Part shown: in pieces, positions 1 through 6,406 of the stretch
Numbering within the stretch: position 1 is the first letter of the stretch
Layout of the letters: every line of letters starts with the position of its first letter
IMG/VR virus record: IMGVR_UViG_3300027782_005853
Span: 1 to 28,948 of that record
Length of the DNA: 28,948 nt
Direction: 5' to 3' (one strand)
Source: a virus
Notes under the pieces: model-generated
What the model saw: only the letters and a program-made list of their open reading frames with translations
Told to the model about the DNA's origin: nothing
Databases searched by the model: none
Program-made: the position numbers and the translations under genes

Positions 1-70
1 GTAGATGTCAAGAAGTTGTCTATTGATGATTACAATCTTCCTTCGATTAGAAACTTATAAGGAGTTTATT

Positions 71-358
71 ATGAAGTCTTTAATTTTGTCTTTGGTTGTG
101 TTTTTAGGTATTAGTAGTGTTGTGGAGGCACAGTTCATTGTTGTTTATCCACAGGTAAGACATTACAACAATTACAATTATGGTTATAATTACAACTACA
201 ATTATAACAATTATGGTTACAATTATAATTATGGTTATAATTCAAATTATGGATACAACAATAACAATTGGAACAGGTATGTGACACCGAGTGGATACAG
301 GCCATTTGTTAATCCATATTTTCAGATGGCCACACAGGGAATTGGTAGGGCTTGGTAG
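71..358 (+). CDS. Secreted Tyr/Asn/Gly-rich repeat protein with MATQGI tail
   Basis: A 95-residue protein of unknown function that is probably exported. Residues 1-20 form a clear signal peptide: Lys2, then a hydrophobic stretch, then VEA before Gln21, the likely signal peptidase I site. Residues about 33-75 are low complexity, made almost only of Tyr, Asn and Gly in NYNYGYN-like repeats. The last 17 residues are not low complexity and hold NPYFQMATQGIG, nearly the same as the tail of the GGGFGQ-repeat protein at 12875-13609. I chose the ATG at 71 because AAGGAG lies six bases before it; the frame is open further upstream but has no such signal. The composition suggests a fibrous, sticky or surface-associated protein, which is inference. 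Confidence 0.8.
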   Translation: MKSLILSLVVFLGISSVVEAQFIVVYPQVRHYNNYNYGYNYNYNYNNYGYNYNYGYNSNYGYNNNNWNRYVTPSGYRPFVNPYFQMATQGIGRAW

Positions 359-452
359 TTTATAATAAATATTTTTATTTTTAATAAAAAGATCGAGAAT
401 AAAACATTCATTACGATGATCTATCGTGTTGATAAATTACGAATTTTATTTT

Positions 453-1166
453 TTACTTGCTAAACATCTTGCTTAACCAACCTTGCTTTGGCATTACAGC
501 AGGAGCGTCTTTTTTATTTGGCATTTCAGCAGGAGCATCTTGTTTGTTTTGCATTACAGCAGGATCATTTTTTTGAACAGGAGCTTCAGGTTTATTAGCT
601 TCAGGTGTGTTATTGGCTAACCATTCGTCTAATACTTTTTCGATGTCTGTTAATGGATCGATAATGTGTTTAGTAAGTTTTTCCACATAATCACGCTTCA
701 CTAAATTTCCTGCATCTGTATTGCCCCTCTGTGTATTAAAGTTATATAAAGTAGTCGTCACAGGAAAATACGCACTACTAAATAGCTTATTAGTAGCATC
801 ACGAATAGAAATTAAACTTTCGTTTTTAGATGCATCAGACAAAGAATCCCAGTCGCTTAAAAACATTTCATGAGCTGATTTTAGCAAATCGATTGTGTAT
901 TGTAAATTTTCCTGTTGTTTTTGATCACCATATCCAGAAAAAGCTAAAAATTTTAGACTAGGATATGAATGAATATTTAATTTTTCATCATCAGATCCTA
1001 TTAATTTAATTATATGATCTCTTATCGTTTTGACTTCTTGCCACATCTGAGTTTTTGCCGCATCCATATGAGTTTTAATGGCCGAAGTAATCCTAACTTC
1101 TCTATAAAATGATTCATCACGACTTTCAAGGAACTTATCGAAACTAAACTTATTGAAATTTTTCAT
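453..1166 (-). CDS. Tagged helical protein with C-terminal DAPAVMPNK repeats (paralogue A)
   Basis: A 237-residue protein of no recognised family. The first 25 residues, MKNFNKFSFDKFLESRD onward, differ at only three positions from the next gene upstream (1225-1773). They contain the F-x-x-F-L-E form of the capsid-targeting-like tag found across this window. The middle is predicted mostly helical by eye. A second region shared with the paralogue lies near residues 168-182 (KHIIDPLTDIEKVLDEWL). Residues about 190-228 carry roughly three copies of a [KN]-x-D-[AP]-A-x-M-x-[NK]-K repeat, encoded by 30-bp tandem repeats, before a short basic end. The start has a weak AAAGG signal and a TATATAAA box about 28 bases upstream. 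A role as an internal virion protein is inferred only from the tag. Confidence 0.75.
   Translation of the reverse strand: MKNFNKFSFDKFLESRDESFYREVRITSAIKTHMDAAKTQMWQEVKTIRDHIIKLIGSDDEKLNIHSYPSLKFLAFSGYGDQKQQENLQYTIDLLKSAHEMFLSDWDSLSDASKNESLISIRDATNKLFSSAYFPVTTTLYNFNTQRGNTDAGNLVKRDYVEKLTKHIIDPLTDIEKVLDEWLANNTPEANKPEAPVQKNDPAVMQNKQDAPAEMPNKKDAPAVMPKQGWLSKMFSK
491..580 (-). repeat. 30-bp tandem repeat, about three copies
   Basis: Three consecutive units beginning GCATT(A/T)CAGCAGGA on the plus strand, spaced 30 bp apart, lie in the 3' end of the gene at 453-1166. They encode its Pro/Ala/Lys-rich C-terminal repeats. The unit is a whole number of codons, so copy number can change without breaking the frame. 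Confidence 0.75.
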
Positions 1167-1212
1167 GGTACGCCTTTAATATAACGATTTATTTTATATA
1201 TGATTGATTTTT
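1097..1212 (-). repeat. Duplicated promoter plus tag cassette, copy 1
   Basis: This stretch covers the upstream region, start codon and first 23 codons or so of the gene at 453-1166. It aligns almost base for base with 1704-1820, the same part of the neighbouring paralogue, including the TATATAAA box, the ATATTAAAGG-like leader and the tag codons. The reading frames diverge strongly beyond it. Confidence 0.8.
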
Positions 1213-1224
1213 CTTATTTTGTTG

Positions 1225-1773
1225 TTATTTTTCCATCTCGGCAGCAGCTTTTAGTTGCTCCTCGATTCTTTCTAGTGGGTCAATAATTAAATGTCTAATA
1301 TATTTCCAATGCATTGGAGATTCTATACTGTTCATTTCTGGGTAAACTAAAATAGGAGGTGGATCTTTTTGTACATGCTCGACAAGCATATCGATTCTGT
1401 CAAATACTACATCAGTTTTAACAAAACTATTAGATTCGGAGGTAATAGGGTTGGTTTTTGTATACGATTCTATGAGAGAAATAGTATTTATTATTTGAGA
1501 AGAATACAACAACGAATGATCCTTGCCTCTGTATTTGTCTCTTGGGTTTATCGAACTACCATTTTCGTCAAATAAAGATAACTTTTCTAAATTATCATGC
1601 ATTTTAGAATTTCCTTCTTCGCCTAACAAGAGAGCTATTTGCCCTATCGCCTTTGCGATCTTTATAGGAATGCTATTTCTTGTGTCACGTTCGTATTGTC
1701 TAGCTTCTCTGTAAAATGATTTATCACGACTTTCAAGGAACTTATCGAAACCAAACTTATTGAAATTTTTCAT
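1225..1773 (-). CDS. Tagged helical protein (paralogue B)
   Basis: A 182-residue protein of unknown function, paralogous to the protein at 453-1166. Its first 25 residues (MKNFNKFGFDKFLESRD onward) are nearly identical. A C-terminal segment near residues 161-175 (RHLIIDPLERIEEQLKAAA) matches the other copy's second conserved block. The middle has diverged and the C-terminal repeats are missing. The gene lies on the same strand 58 bases upstream of paralogue A, and each copy has its own promoter-like region, so they look like a tandem duplication followed by divergence. The N-terminal F-x-x-F-L-E fits the tag family discussed in the findings. No catalytic motif is visible. Confidence 0.75.
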   Translation of the reverse strand: MKNFNKFGFDKFLESRDKSFYREARQYERDTRNSIPIKIAKAIGQIALLLGEEGNSKMHDNLEKLSLFDENGSSINPRDKYRGKDHSLLYSSQIINTISLIESYTKTNPITSESNSFVKTDVVFDRIDMLVEHVQKDPPPILVYPEMNSIESPMHWKYIRHLIIDPLERIEEQLKAAAEMEK

Positions 1774-1820
1774 AGTGTACCTTTTAATATAACGATTTAA
1801 TTTATATATGATTGATTTTT
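1704..1820 (-). repeat. Duplicated promoter plus tag cassette, copy 2
   Basis: Second copy of the roughly 116-bp block described at 1097-1212. It holds the start region of the gene at 1225-1773 and the AT-rich sequence upstream. Differences are scattered single bases plus a small change next to the ribosome-binding region. Confidence 0.8.
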
Positions 1821-1845
1821 AAATATTTCGTCACACTTAACCATA

Positions 1846-2322
1846 TTAAATCGAATCAATGATGGTTTTTATTTTTTGACTATCTTTTGTCAAAAGAGAT
1901 TGTAGGCCAAAATGCAAAGGTTGTGGCCAATCTCCGAAATCTACCCATTCGTATCCTTGAGTTTCCCAATTTAATTTTGGTTCAAATTCTTCATCGATTA
2001 TTGCTAAAAAGTTATGATATTTAAATGTTCCTTTTTCGAAGACCGAAAGAGAAATCATTTCGGTGTGTCCGTCATAGCCAGCCTCTTCTTGTACTTCTCT
2101 TTTTGCTGCTTCTTTTGGGATTTCATCGGAATCAATAGCTCCGCCCCACACTCCCCAAGTATTTGGTTCTTGTACATTCCGTGATCTATGTGGCAAGAGT
2201 ATTCTTTTGGTACTTTTGGCCAATATAATGCAACCAGCACCTTGTTTGCCCCAGAAACCAGTAGTAGCTAGTTCCTTACCGTGTTCTGCGTCATTTTCTA
2301 ATAGCCATTGTTTAAAGTTCAT
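1846..2322 (-). CDS. Nudix hydrolase with N-terminal capsid-targeting-like tag
   Basis: A 158-residue Nudix hydrolase. The full Nudix box G-x5-E-x7-REVQEEAGY is present at residues 61-83, with all catalytic Glu and Arg residues. The family hydrolyses nucleoside diphosphates linked to another group, such as dNTPs, ADP-ribose, NAD-like compounds or RNA caps; the substrate cannot be read from sequence. The Nudix fold proper begins near residue 22. It is preceded by MNFKQWLLE, a tag that ends in an L-L-E site and is not part of the fold. The gene starts three bases after the stop of the GNAT-like gene at 2326-2856, which begins with the same eight residues. A packaged Nudix enzyme acting on host nucleotides early in infection is plausible but inferred. 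Confidence 0.9.
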   Translation of the reverse strand: MNFKQWLLENDAEHGKELATTGFWGKQGAGCIILAKSTKRILLPHRSRNVQEPNTWGVWGGAIDSDEIPKEAAKREVQEEAGYDGHTEMISLSVFEKGTFKYHNFLAIIDEEFEPKLNWETQGYEWVDFGDWPQPLHFGLQSLLTKDSQKIKTIIDSI

Positions 2323-2327
2323 GAATT
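2303..2327 (-). repeat. 25-bp tag-coding repeat, copy 1
   Basis: The 25 bases around the start codon of the Nudix gene are identical to 2837-2861 at the start of the GNAT-like gene. They encode MNFKQWL plus the bases just before the ATG. The following protein sequences are unrelated, so the tag-coding DNA itself has been copied. Confidence 0.8.
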
Positions 2328-2856
2328 ATTTATCCATTTTTGTGTATTTATTTATAAATTTTTCGCCTTCTGATGTAGGTGAACTAAAAGATATTTTTGC
2401 ATTAGGATATATTTTTTGCAAAAATTGTATCATTTTTGTATTGATGGTATTTCTTTTATATTTAGGTCTAACAGTCATCATGTCTATATAAATTTCATCT
2501 TCGGTAGTATTACCTTCTAGGATTCCCAAAATGTGTTCAGTGCCATCTTTAGCCCATCGTTTTTTCCATACATCAGTTATTGGTTCCCCGCCATCATAAT
2601 ATGTTGCTTGGGGAACAATAAGCATGGGAATCTGTTCTGCTTTCATTTTTTCAGCAGATTCTTCTGAGTCAAGAAAATAGACCCAAGTTGCCCCTACATG
2701 ATAACGCCAATCCTTATTTTCTGTTCGGAACCAGACAATATTGTTTTTGACATTATCGACATCGACTTCTTTGAGAGGTTTATCATCTGCAAGTACATTT
2801 TTGCCTCGCAGGGAAATAACGGGCATTTCAGATAACAGCCATTGTTTAAAGTTCAT
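2326..2856 (-). CDS. Tagged GNAT-like protein
   Basis: A 176-residue protein. It opens with MNFKQWLLSE, the same tag as the Nudix neighbour, with an L-S-E sequence that would suit a prohead protease. The C-terminal third reads IDMMTVRPKYKRNTINTKMI and then a strand and helix ending GEKFINKY. This order (strand, V-x-P-x-Y/F, helix, strand, helix) resembles motifs A and B of GNAT acetyltransferases. The usual Gly-x-Gly of the acetyl-CoA loop is replaced by RNTIN, so activity is uncertain. The ATG overlaps the stop of the beta-helix acyltransferase gene upstream as ATGA, and the three genes 3377-1846 form one minus-strand unit. A TATATAAA box also lies three bases before the ATG. Confidence 0.65.
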   Translation of the reverse strand: MNFKQWLLSEMPVISLRGKNVLADDKPLKEVDVDNVKNNIVWFRTENKDWRYHVGATWVYFLDSEESAEKMKAEQIPMLIVPQATYYDGGEPITDVWKKRWAKDGTEHILGILEGNTTEDEIYIDMMTVRPKYKRNTINTKMIQFLQKIYPNAKISFSSPTSEGEKFINKYTKMDK

Positions 2857-2861
2857 GAATT
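2837..2861 (-). repeat. 25-bp tag-coding repeat, copy 2
   Basis: Identical to 2303-2327; see that entry. It spans the ATG and first seven codons of the GNAT-like gene and the last codons of the gene upstream. Confidence 0.8.
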
Positions 2862-3377
2862 TATATATGAATGTTTTTCCAAAAACGCATCTATGTGTGC
2901 AAGTAGATCTATATTTTGTTCGACTTTTTCTTTAGGCCAATTCCACCATTGTATTTTCATCAATTTGTCTATTACATTTTGTTCGAATCTATATCTAATA
3001 ATTTTAGCAGGGTTTCCAGCGACAATAGCAAATGGTGGCACATCTTTGGTAACGACTGCTCTAGCACCGACAATAGATCCGTGACCAATAGTAGTACCGC
3101 CAAATATCATTGCTTCTGTACCGATCCAACAATCAGATCCGATTTCGATTGGACCTTTATCTCTTCCTGTTGGGTAGTTTGAATTTGGGTAATGTGATTT
3201 GAAACGGAAGTTACTTACAGTTGGATGATGTATTGAAGCATGGTCAATAGGACCACCGCAAAGAAAGGTGACTCTTCGTGCGATTCCAGAATAGTTTCCA
3301 ACGGTTATTTGTGCGTTTGGAAAATACACGATACAGTCTTGATTTATGACAGAAAGAGTTCCGAGAGTTATTCCCAT
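2853..3377 (-). CDS. Left-handed beta-helix acyltransferase (CatB/Vat-like)
   Basis: A 174-residue hexapeptide-repeat acyltransferase. Imperfect [LIV]-G-x4 repeats run from about residue 20 and are clearest at residues 75-122 (IEIGSDCWIGTEAMIFGG, then TIGHGSIVGARAVVTKDV). They end in the family signature GNPAKIIRYRF. The insertion with HASIHHP near residues 46-52 and the C-terminal helix resemble the xenobiotic/CatB group. These enzymes move acetyl groups from acetyl-CoA to sugars, antibiotics or other small alcohols. Given several sugar genes in the window, O- or N-acetylation of a surface glycan is the likelier role here. The start has AAGGA upstream. The gene is translationally coupled (ATGA) to the tagged gene that follows. 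It has no tag itself. Confidence 0.88.
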   Translation of the reverse strand: MGITLGTLSVINQDCIVYFPNAQITVGNYSGIARRVTFLCGGPIDHASIHHPTVSNFRFKSHYPNSNYPTGRDKGPIEIGSDCWIGTEAMIFGGTTIGHGSIVGARAVVTKDVPPFAIVAGNPAKIIRYRFEQNVIDKLMKIQWWNWPKEKVEQNIDLLAHIDAFLEKHSYINS

Positions 3378-3431
3378 AGTTTTATTCCTTTTTTAAAGTT
3401 TAAAACAATAATGTTATTCGTGCAAGATGTG

Positions 3432-3459
3432 TTGACTTGTATTTTAGGTTTGCTAAACT
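3432..3459 (+). promoter_or_regulatory. Possible sigma70-type promoter
   Basis: TTGACT, 16 bases, then TAAACT. It lies about 70 bases before the preferred start of the gene at 3531 and reads away from the divergent acyltransferase gene. It is read by eye only, and the -10 is imperfect. Confidence 0.4.
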
Positions 3460-3478
3460 CATTAAATGATTACTTTAA

Positions 3479-3509
3479 GCAATGTGTTGTTGCTGCCCAA
3501 TGCGATTTT
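3479..3509 (+). promoter_or_regulatory. Leader element with AATGCGATTT core, copy 1
   Basis: The stretch GCAATGTGTTGTTGCTGCCC followed by AATGCGATTTT lies in the leader of the gene at 3531. It resembles 3922-3948 in the next leader. It contains a small AGCAA/TTGCT stem with a seven-base loop. Function is unknown. Confidence 0.4.
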
Positions 3510-3530
3510 ACAAAAGAAAGAGGCTTTGCC

Positions 3531-3827
3531 ATGGCAACTATTGATCAAGTCATAAAAGAATTACAAGAAATGAAGAGTCAAAAAGGGAATACAGGCGAAA
3601 CAAGAATTATATCTTTTGTTTTTGGAAAAGAAGATTTTCGATTATCTCAAGAAGACTGGGATGAGTATATGGAATCATATTCATTCGTAGGACCCGGAGT
3701 TGATCCTCATCTTCATATAGATATTGAATCTAAAATTGGGAAACACGTTAAAGAACATGTGGATATGGCATCTAAATATAAAGAAAAAACAAAAGAAGAG
3801 TCGAAATATAAAAGAAAAATAAAATAA
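3531..3827 (+). CDS. Small hypothetical acidic/charged protein
   Basis: A 98-residue protein with no recognised family. It starts MATIDQVIKELQEMKSQKG, has a central strand-rich part (IISFVFGKEDFRLSQ) and ends in a strongly charged, Lys/Glu-rich tail that looks helical. The frame is open well upstream, but the ATG at 3531 is preceded by GAAAGAGG at good spacing and the upstream part overlaps promoter-like and repeat sequence, so I use it. A longer form from the ATG at 3411 (138 residues) cannot be excluded. It is transcribed away from the acyltransferase gene. Confidence 0.6.
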   Translation: MATIDQVIKELQEMKSQKGNTGETRIISFVFGKEDFRLSQEDWDEYMESYSFVGPGVDPHLHIDIESKIGKHVKEHVDMASKYKEKTKEESKYKRKIK

Positions 3828-3905
3828 TAACATTCGACTTTACGAATTCATAAATCACATTTACTTAGATTTTAATTTATCGCATTGAGATTAATTAATA
3901 TAAGG

Positions 3906-3952
3906 TTGGAAATCGAATTGAGCAACATGTTGTTACTTAATGCGATTTCCAA
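3906..3952 (+). promoter_or_regulatory. Palindromic element: 10-bp inverted repeat around CAACATGTTG
   Basis: TTGGAAATCG at 3906-3915 is the exact reverse complement of CGATTTCCAA at 3943-3952. Between them, CAACATGTTG at 3923-3932 is itself a perfect palindrome. The right arm also contains AATGCGAT (3939-3946), which could instead pair with ATCGCATT at 3879-3886. It sits about 50 bases before the gene at 4005. It could be an operator, a cruciform or a switching RNA leader; there is no U-tract, so a simple terminator is unlikely. Confidence 0.55.
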
Positions 3953-4004
3953 TTACTTCAAGAGAAATCATTATCGAATAAAAAAATAATTTGGGGAAAT
4001 CATC

Positions 4005-4628
4005 ATGAATATAAATATTGAACCATTCTATTGTCTAATAAAAAAAGAACATCTTTTTGCATATGAAAGTAATTTTGAAGAATACGAATCAGTATTTGTA
4101 TTCGCAGCCAGAAGCGTTGCAAGTAGAGCATTGTTGTTTCATTGTATGACAGAATCTGGAATGCAAAGGGCAAATGTTCCCATTTCTGCTTTAGTTCACA
4201 AGACTGATGCTCCAAAAATAGATTTAGATTACCTTCAACTTTGGAATTGTTTTGGCAATGAGATGAATGTTTGCAAATTCGATTATCTTGTTAATTCTAG
4301 ATGTCAAGTCGCCATGAAAGATAAGTCTAGGTATTGGGCGACTTACATGATGACATTTGATTGGGAAAATAACAATTTTAGTTTGGCTCCTAATGATTAT
4401 AAAAATGCACATTTGTTAAAATTAGATAATGGTTGTTTTGCATTGCAGCCAAACAATAGAATATTTTGGAGAGATTCAAATTTTATAACAAAGCCTCTTG
4501 ATCCAAAATCTATTCCAAAGTATAAAGTCGATAAAGAAATTTTCATATGTGAAAGAAGTGATAGGTGGACAAGTGAAAATACAGATTCTTTTTATTATGA
4601 CATCATAGAAGAAAATGATAATTTATGA
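4005..4628 (+). CDS. Hypothetical protein, 207 aa
   Basis: I do not recognise this protein. It is soluble, of mixed strand and helix, with no signal peptide or membrane segment. Aromatic-rich stretches include SRYWATYMMTFDWENNNF near residue 110. A phrase near residues 53-66 (MQRANVPISALVHK) looks like a conserved core of a phage family, from memory only. TTGGGGAAAT lies before the ATG. The last codons overlap the start of the first HNH endonuclease gene as TTATGA, so the endonuclease is translationally coupled to it. The structured element at 3906-3952 lies in its leader. Confidence 0.7.
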   Translation: MNINIEPFYCLIKKEHLFAYESNFEEYESVFVFAARSVASRALLFHCMTESGMQRANVPISALVHKTDAPKIDLDYLQLWNCFGNEMNVCKFDYLVNSRCQVAMKDKSRYWATYMMTFDWENNNFSLAPNDYKNAHLLKLDNGCFALQPNNRIFWRDSNFITKPLDPKSIPKYKVDKEIFICERSDRWTSENTDSFYYDIIEENDNL

Positions 4629-5173
4629 AAAAACTAAAATCTATAAAAGGCATACCTCTATCTTATATTCAATCTATTTTGAAGATAGATACATCTTCGC
4701 CTTCTGGCTTAAGTTGGCTTCCAAGAGAAGATGTACAATTTAAATATGATAATAAAAACGCTGGATGTAAACATGCCGATCAAAGGAAATATCAAAGCTG
4801 GGATGTATCAATTACTCATAACAATAAAAAGTATAATATAAAATGTAGCAGAGTTATATTGCTGTTGCATAATGGATATCTGACCAAGAACAAGGAAGTT
4901 GATCATAAAGATGGCAATTCTTTAAATAACAAAGTCAATAATCTTAGAGAGTCTACACTTGCACAAAATAAACATAATAGAAAAATATCAAAAAACAACA
5001 CTTCTGGTCATAAAGGTGTTTATTGGAATAAAGCAAGCGGGAAATGGATGGTGAGAATAAATGCAAATGGTAAATCGTATTACTTTGGTACTTATGTCAA
5101 TAAAGAAGATGCAATTAAGGTGGCTATAGCTGCACGAAAGAAACTTCATGGCGAATTCGGGAGAGATGAATGA
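4625..5173 (+). CDS. HNH homing-type endonuclease with AP2 DNA-binding domain (copy 1)
   Basis: A 182-residue free-standing endonuclease. An HNH_3-type core lies at residues 92-118 (VDHKDGN, then NNLREST and QNKHN), giving the metal-binding and catalytic His and Asn residues. An AP2-like domain at residues 125-180 (NTSGHKGVYWNKASGKW, then YFGTY and AARKKLHGEFG) would bind DNA. This pairing is typical of mobile phage endonucleases that cut a recipient genome and spread by repair. The N-terminal block KSIKGIPLSYIQSILK is shared with the next gene and may be a further DNA-binding region. The gene overlaps both neighbours by four bases (ATGA), forming a tight cassette with copy 2. Confidence 0.92.
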   Translation: MKKLKSIKGIPLSYIQSILKIDTSSPSGLSWLPREDVQFKYDNKNAGCKHADQRKYQSWDVSITHNNKKYNIKCSRVILLLHNGYLTKNKEVDHKDGNSLNNKVNNLRESTLAQNKHNRKISKNNTSGHKGVYWNKASGKWMVRINANGKSYYFGTYVNKEDAIKVAIAARKKLHGEFGRDE

Positions 5174-5721
5174 AACTACCTTCCATAAAAGGAATACCTC
5201 TATCTTATATTCAATCTATTTTGAAGGTAGATGCGAATTCGCCTTCTGGATTAACATGGCTTCCTAGAGAAGATACATCATGGAATACTAAACATGCTAA
5301 TAAAAAGGCTGGCAACAAACATATTTCTATTCAAAGATGCTTAAGCTGGAAAATAGGATTCCGTTATCTTGGAAAGTATATGGGTTTCAAATGTAGCAAC
5401 ATCATATTCCTGTTGCGTAACGGATATTTGACCAAAGGCATGTTGGTTCAGCACATTGACCATAATCCATTTAACAATAATCCTGATAACCTTAGAGAAT
5501 GTACACGATCTCAAAATACTCAGTCCAACAAACTAAGAAAAAACAACACTTCTGGACATAAAGGCGTTTATTTGACCAGAGACAAACTCAAATGGTATGT
5601 AATGATAAAATTAAATGGTAAAGCTCATTACTTTGGCACATATCAAAACAAAGAAGATGCTATTAAAGTGTCGATAGAAGCTAGAAATAAAATTCATGGT
5701 ACTTTTGGGAGAATTAAATGA
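5170..5721 (+). CDS. HNH homing-type endonuclease with AP2 domain (copy 2)
   Basis: A 183-residue paralogue of the preceding gene with the same plan. SIKGIPLSYIQSILK is at the N terminus, an HNH core lies around residues 95-117 (HIDHNPFNNNPDNLREC), and an AP2 domain spans about 126-180 (NTSGHKGVYLTRDK, then HYFGTYQNKEDAIKV). The catalytic His and the NN/N residues are kept, so it may be active. Outside the conserved blocks the two copies have diverged, so the duplication is not recent or they have different targets. The stop overlaps a possible 20-codon reading frame (5718-5780) that may be the cut-off end of an interrupted gene. Confidence 0.9.
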   Translation: MKLPSIKGIPLSYIQSILKVDANSPSGLTWLPREDTSWNTKHANKKAGNKHISIQRCLSWKIGFRYLGKYMGFKCSNIIFLLRNGYLTKGMLVQHIDHNPFNNNPDNLRECTRSQNTQSNKLRKNNTSGHKGVYLTRDKLKWYVMIKLNGKAHYFGTYQNKEDAIKVSIEARNKIHGTFGRIK

Positions 5722-5765
5722 TTTATGAATTTAGAAATCCTATGCATAATTTTCAATACACTCCA

Positions 5766-5793
5766 TTGACATTACTTTGAAATTTGTTAATTT
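5766..5793 (+). promoter_or_regulatory. Possible sigma70-type promoter
   Basis: TTGACA, 16 bases, then TAATTT, about 40 bases before the gene at 5832. The -35 matches consensus exactly; the -10 is only fair. Confidence 0.45.
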
Positions 5794-5831
5794 AAAAATC
5801 ATGTTTATTTCTTTCAAACAGAGGATTAAAA

Positions 5832-6332
5832 ATGTCTAAGAAAATCGAATCTCACAACAATCAGATAAAAGAAGGAATGAAAAAAATCCAAGAGATTATT
5901 GAAAAACTTTCATTTGAAGACGGAAATGAAATGGCATTTTTAAATCAATTTATTCCTAATACATTTCCATTTATTTTCTCGGAACTTGAATGTCAGATGC
6001 AAGAACTTAAATCCAAATTATCAAAATTGCAATTAGGATTTTTAATTGAAAAATTAAATGAAAAAACAATTAATTGCCCACATAAAATCGACTACGAAGA
6101 TTTGTCGAAATTAAAAACTGGTGGCAATGATGAGCTTTCGACAACTAAAATGAAAAAGTTACAAGAAAAAATATTAAATGAACTTGGCCAAAAAACATTA
6201 GATGAAATCAAAGATTTAAATTTAACCGACATTGTATCACAAAGAATCATGCGTTGGGTTTTAAGAGGTTGCAATGTTGAACTTGCTTTTAGGAAAATAA
6301 AGTTTGATGAAGAAGTGTATTCTAAAGTATAA
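5832..6332 (+). CDS. Hypothetical helical/coiled-coil protein
   Basis: A 166-residue protein of unknown function. Residues 1-30 (IESHNNQIKEGMKKIQEIIE) and about 50-75 have heptad-like spacing of hydrophobic residues, suggesting coiled coils. Only two or three Cys are present and no catalytic motif is visible. The C-terminal part near residues 130-160 (IVSQRIMRWVLRGCNVELAF) is the least charged and may be a packed core. AGAGG lies before the ATG, and a TTGACA promoter candidate precedes it. The gene ends about 75 bases before a convergent glycosyltransferase gene. Confidence 0.7.
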   Translation: MSKKIESHNNQIKEGMKKIQEIIEKLSFEDGNEMAFLNQFIPNTFPFIFSELECQMQELKSKLSKLQLGFLIEKLNEKTINCPHKIDYEDLSKLKTGGNDELSTTKMKKLQEKILNELGQKTLDEIKDLNLTDIVSQRIMRWVLRGCNVELAFRKIKFDEEVYSKV

Positions 6333-6406
6333 CAATAAAATTATATTTTAAAAACAAGATGCCTTTCATAGCTGATTCGCCATGTGTTGACAATTAAGCA
6401 TATGAA

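Noticed and set aside
5-70. Longer N terminus for the first secreted protein
   Set aside because: The ATG at 71 has an AAGGAG site and gives a textbook signal peptide; the upstream ATG would bury it.
3240-3530. Upstream extension of the gene at 3531
   Set aside because: It overlaps the divergent acyltransferase gene, a TTGACT promoter candidate and a repeat element, and a good GAAAGAGG site supports ATG 3531. A start at 3411 remains possible.
6389-6394. TTGACA near 6390 as a promoter
   Set aside because: It lies between two convergent gene ends and has no suitable -10 leading into a gene.
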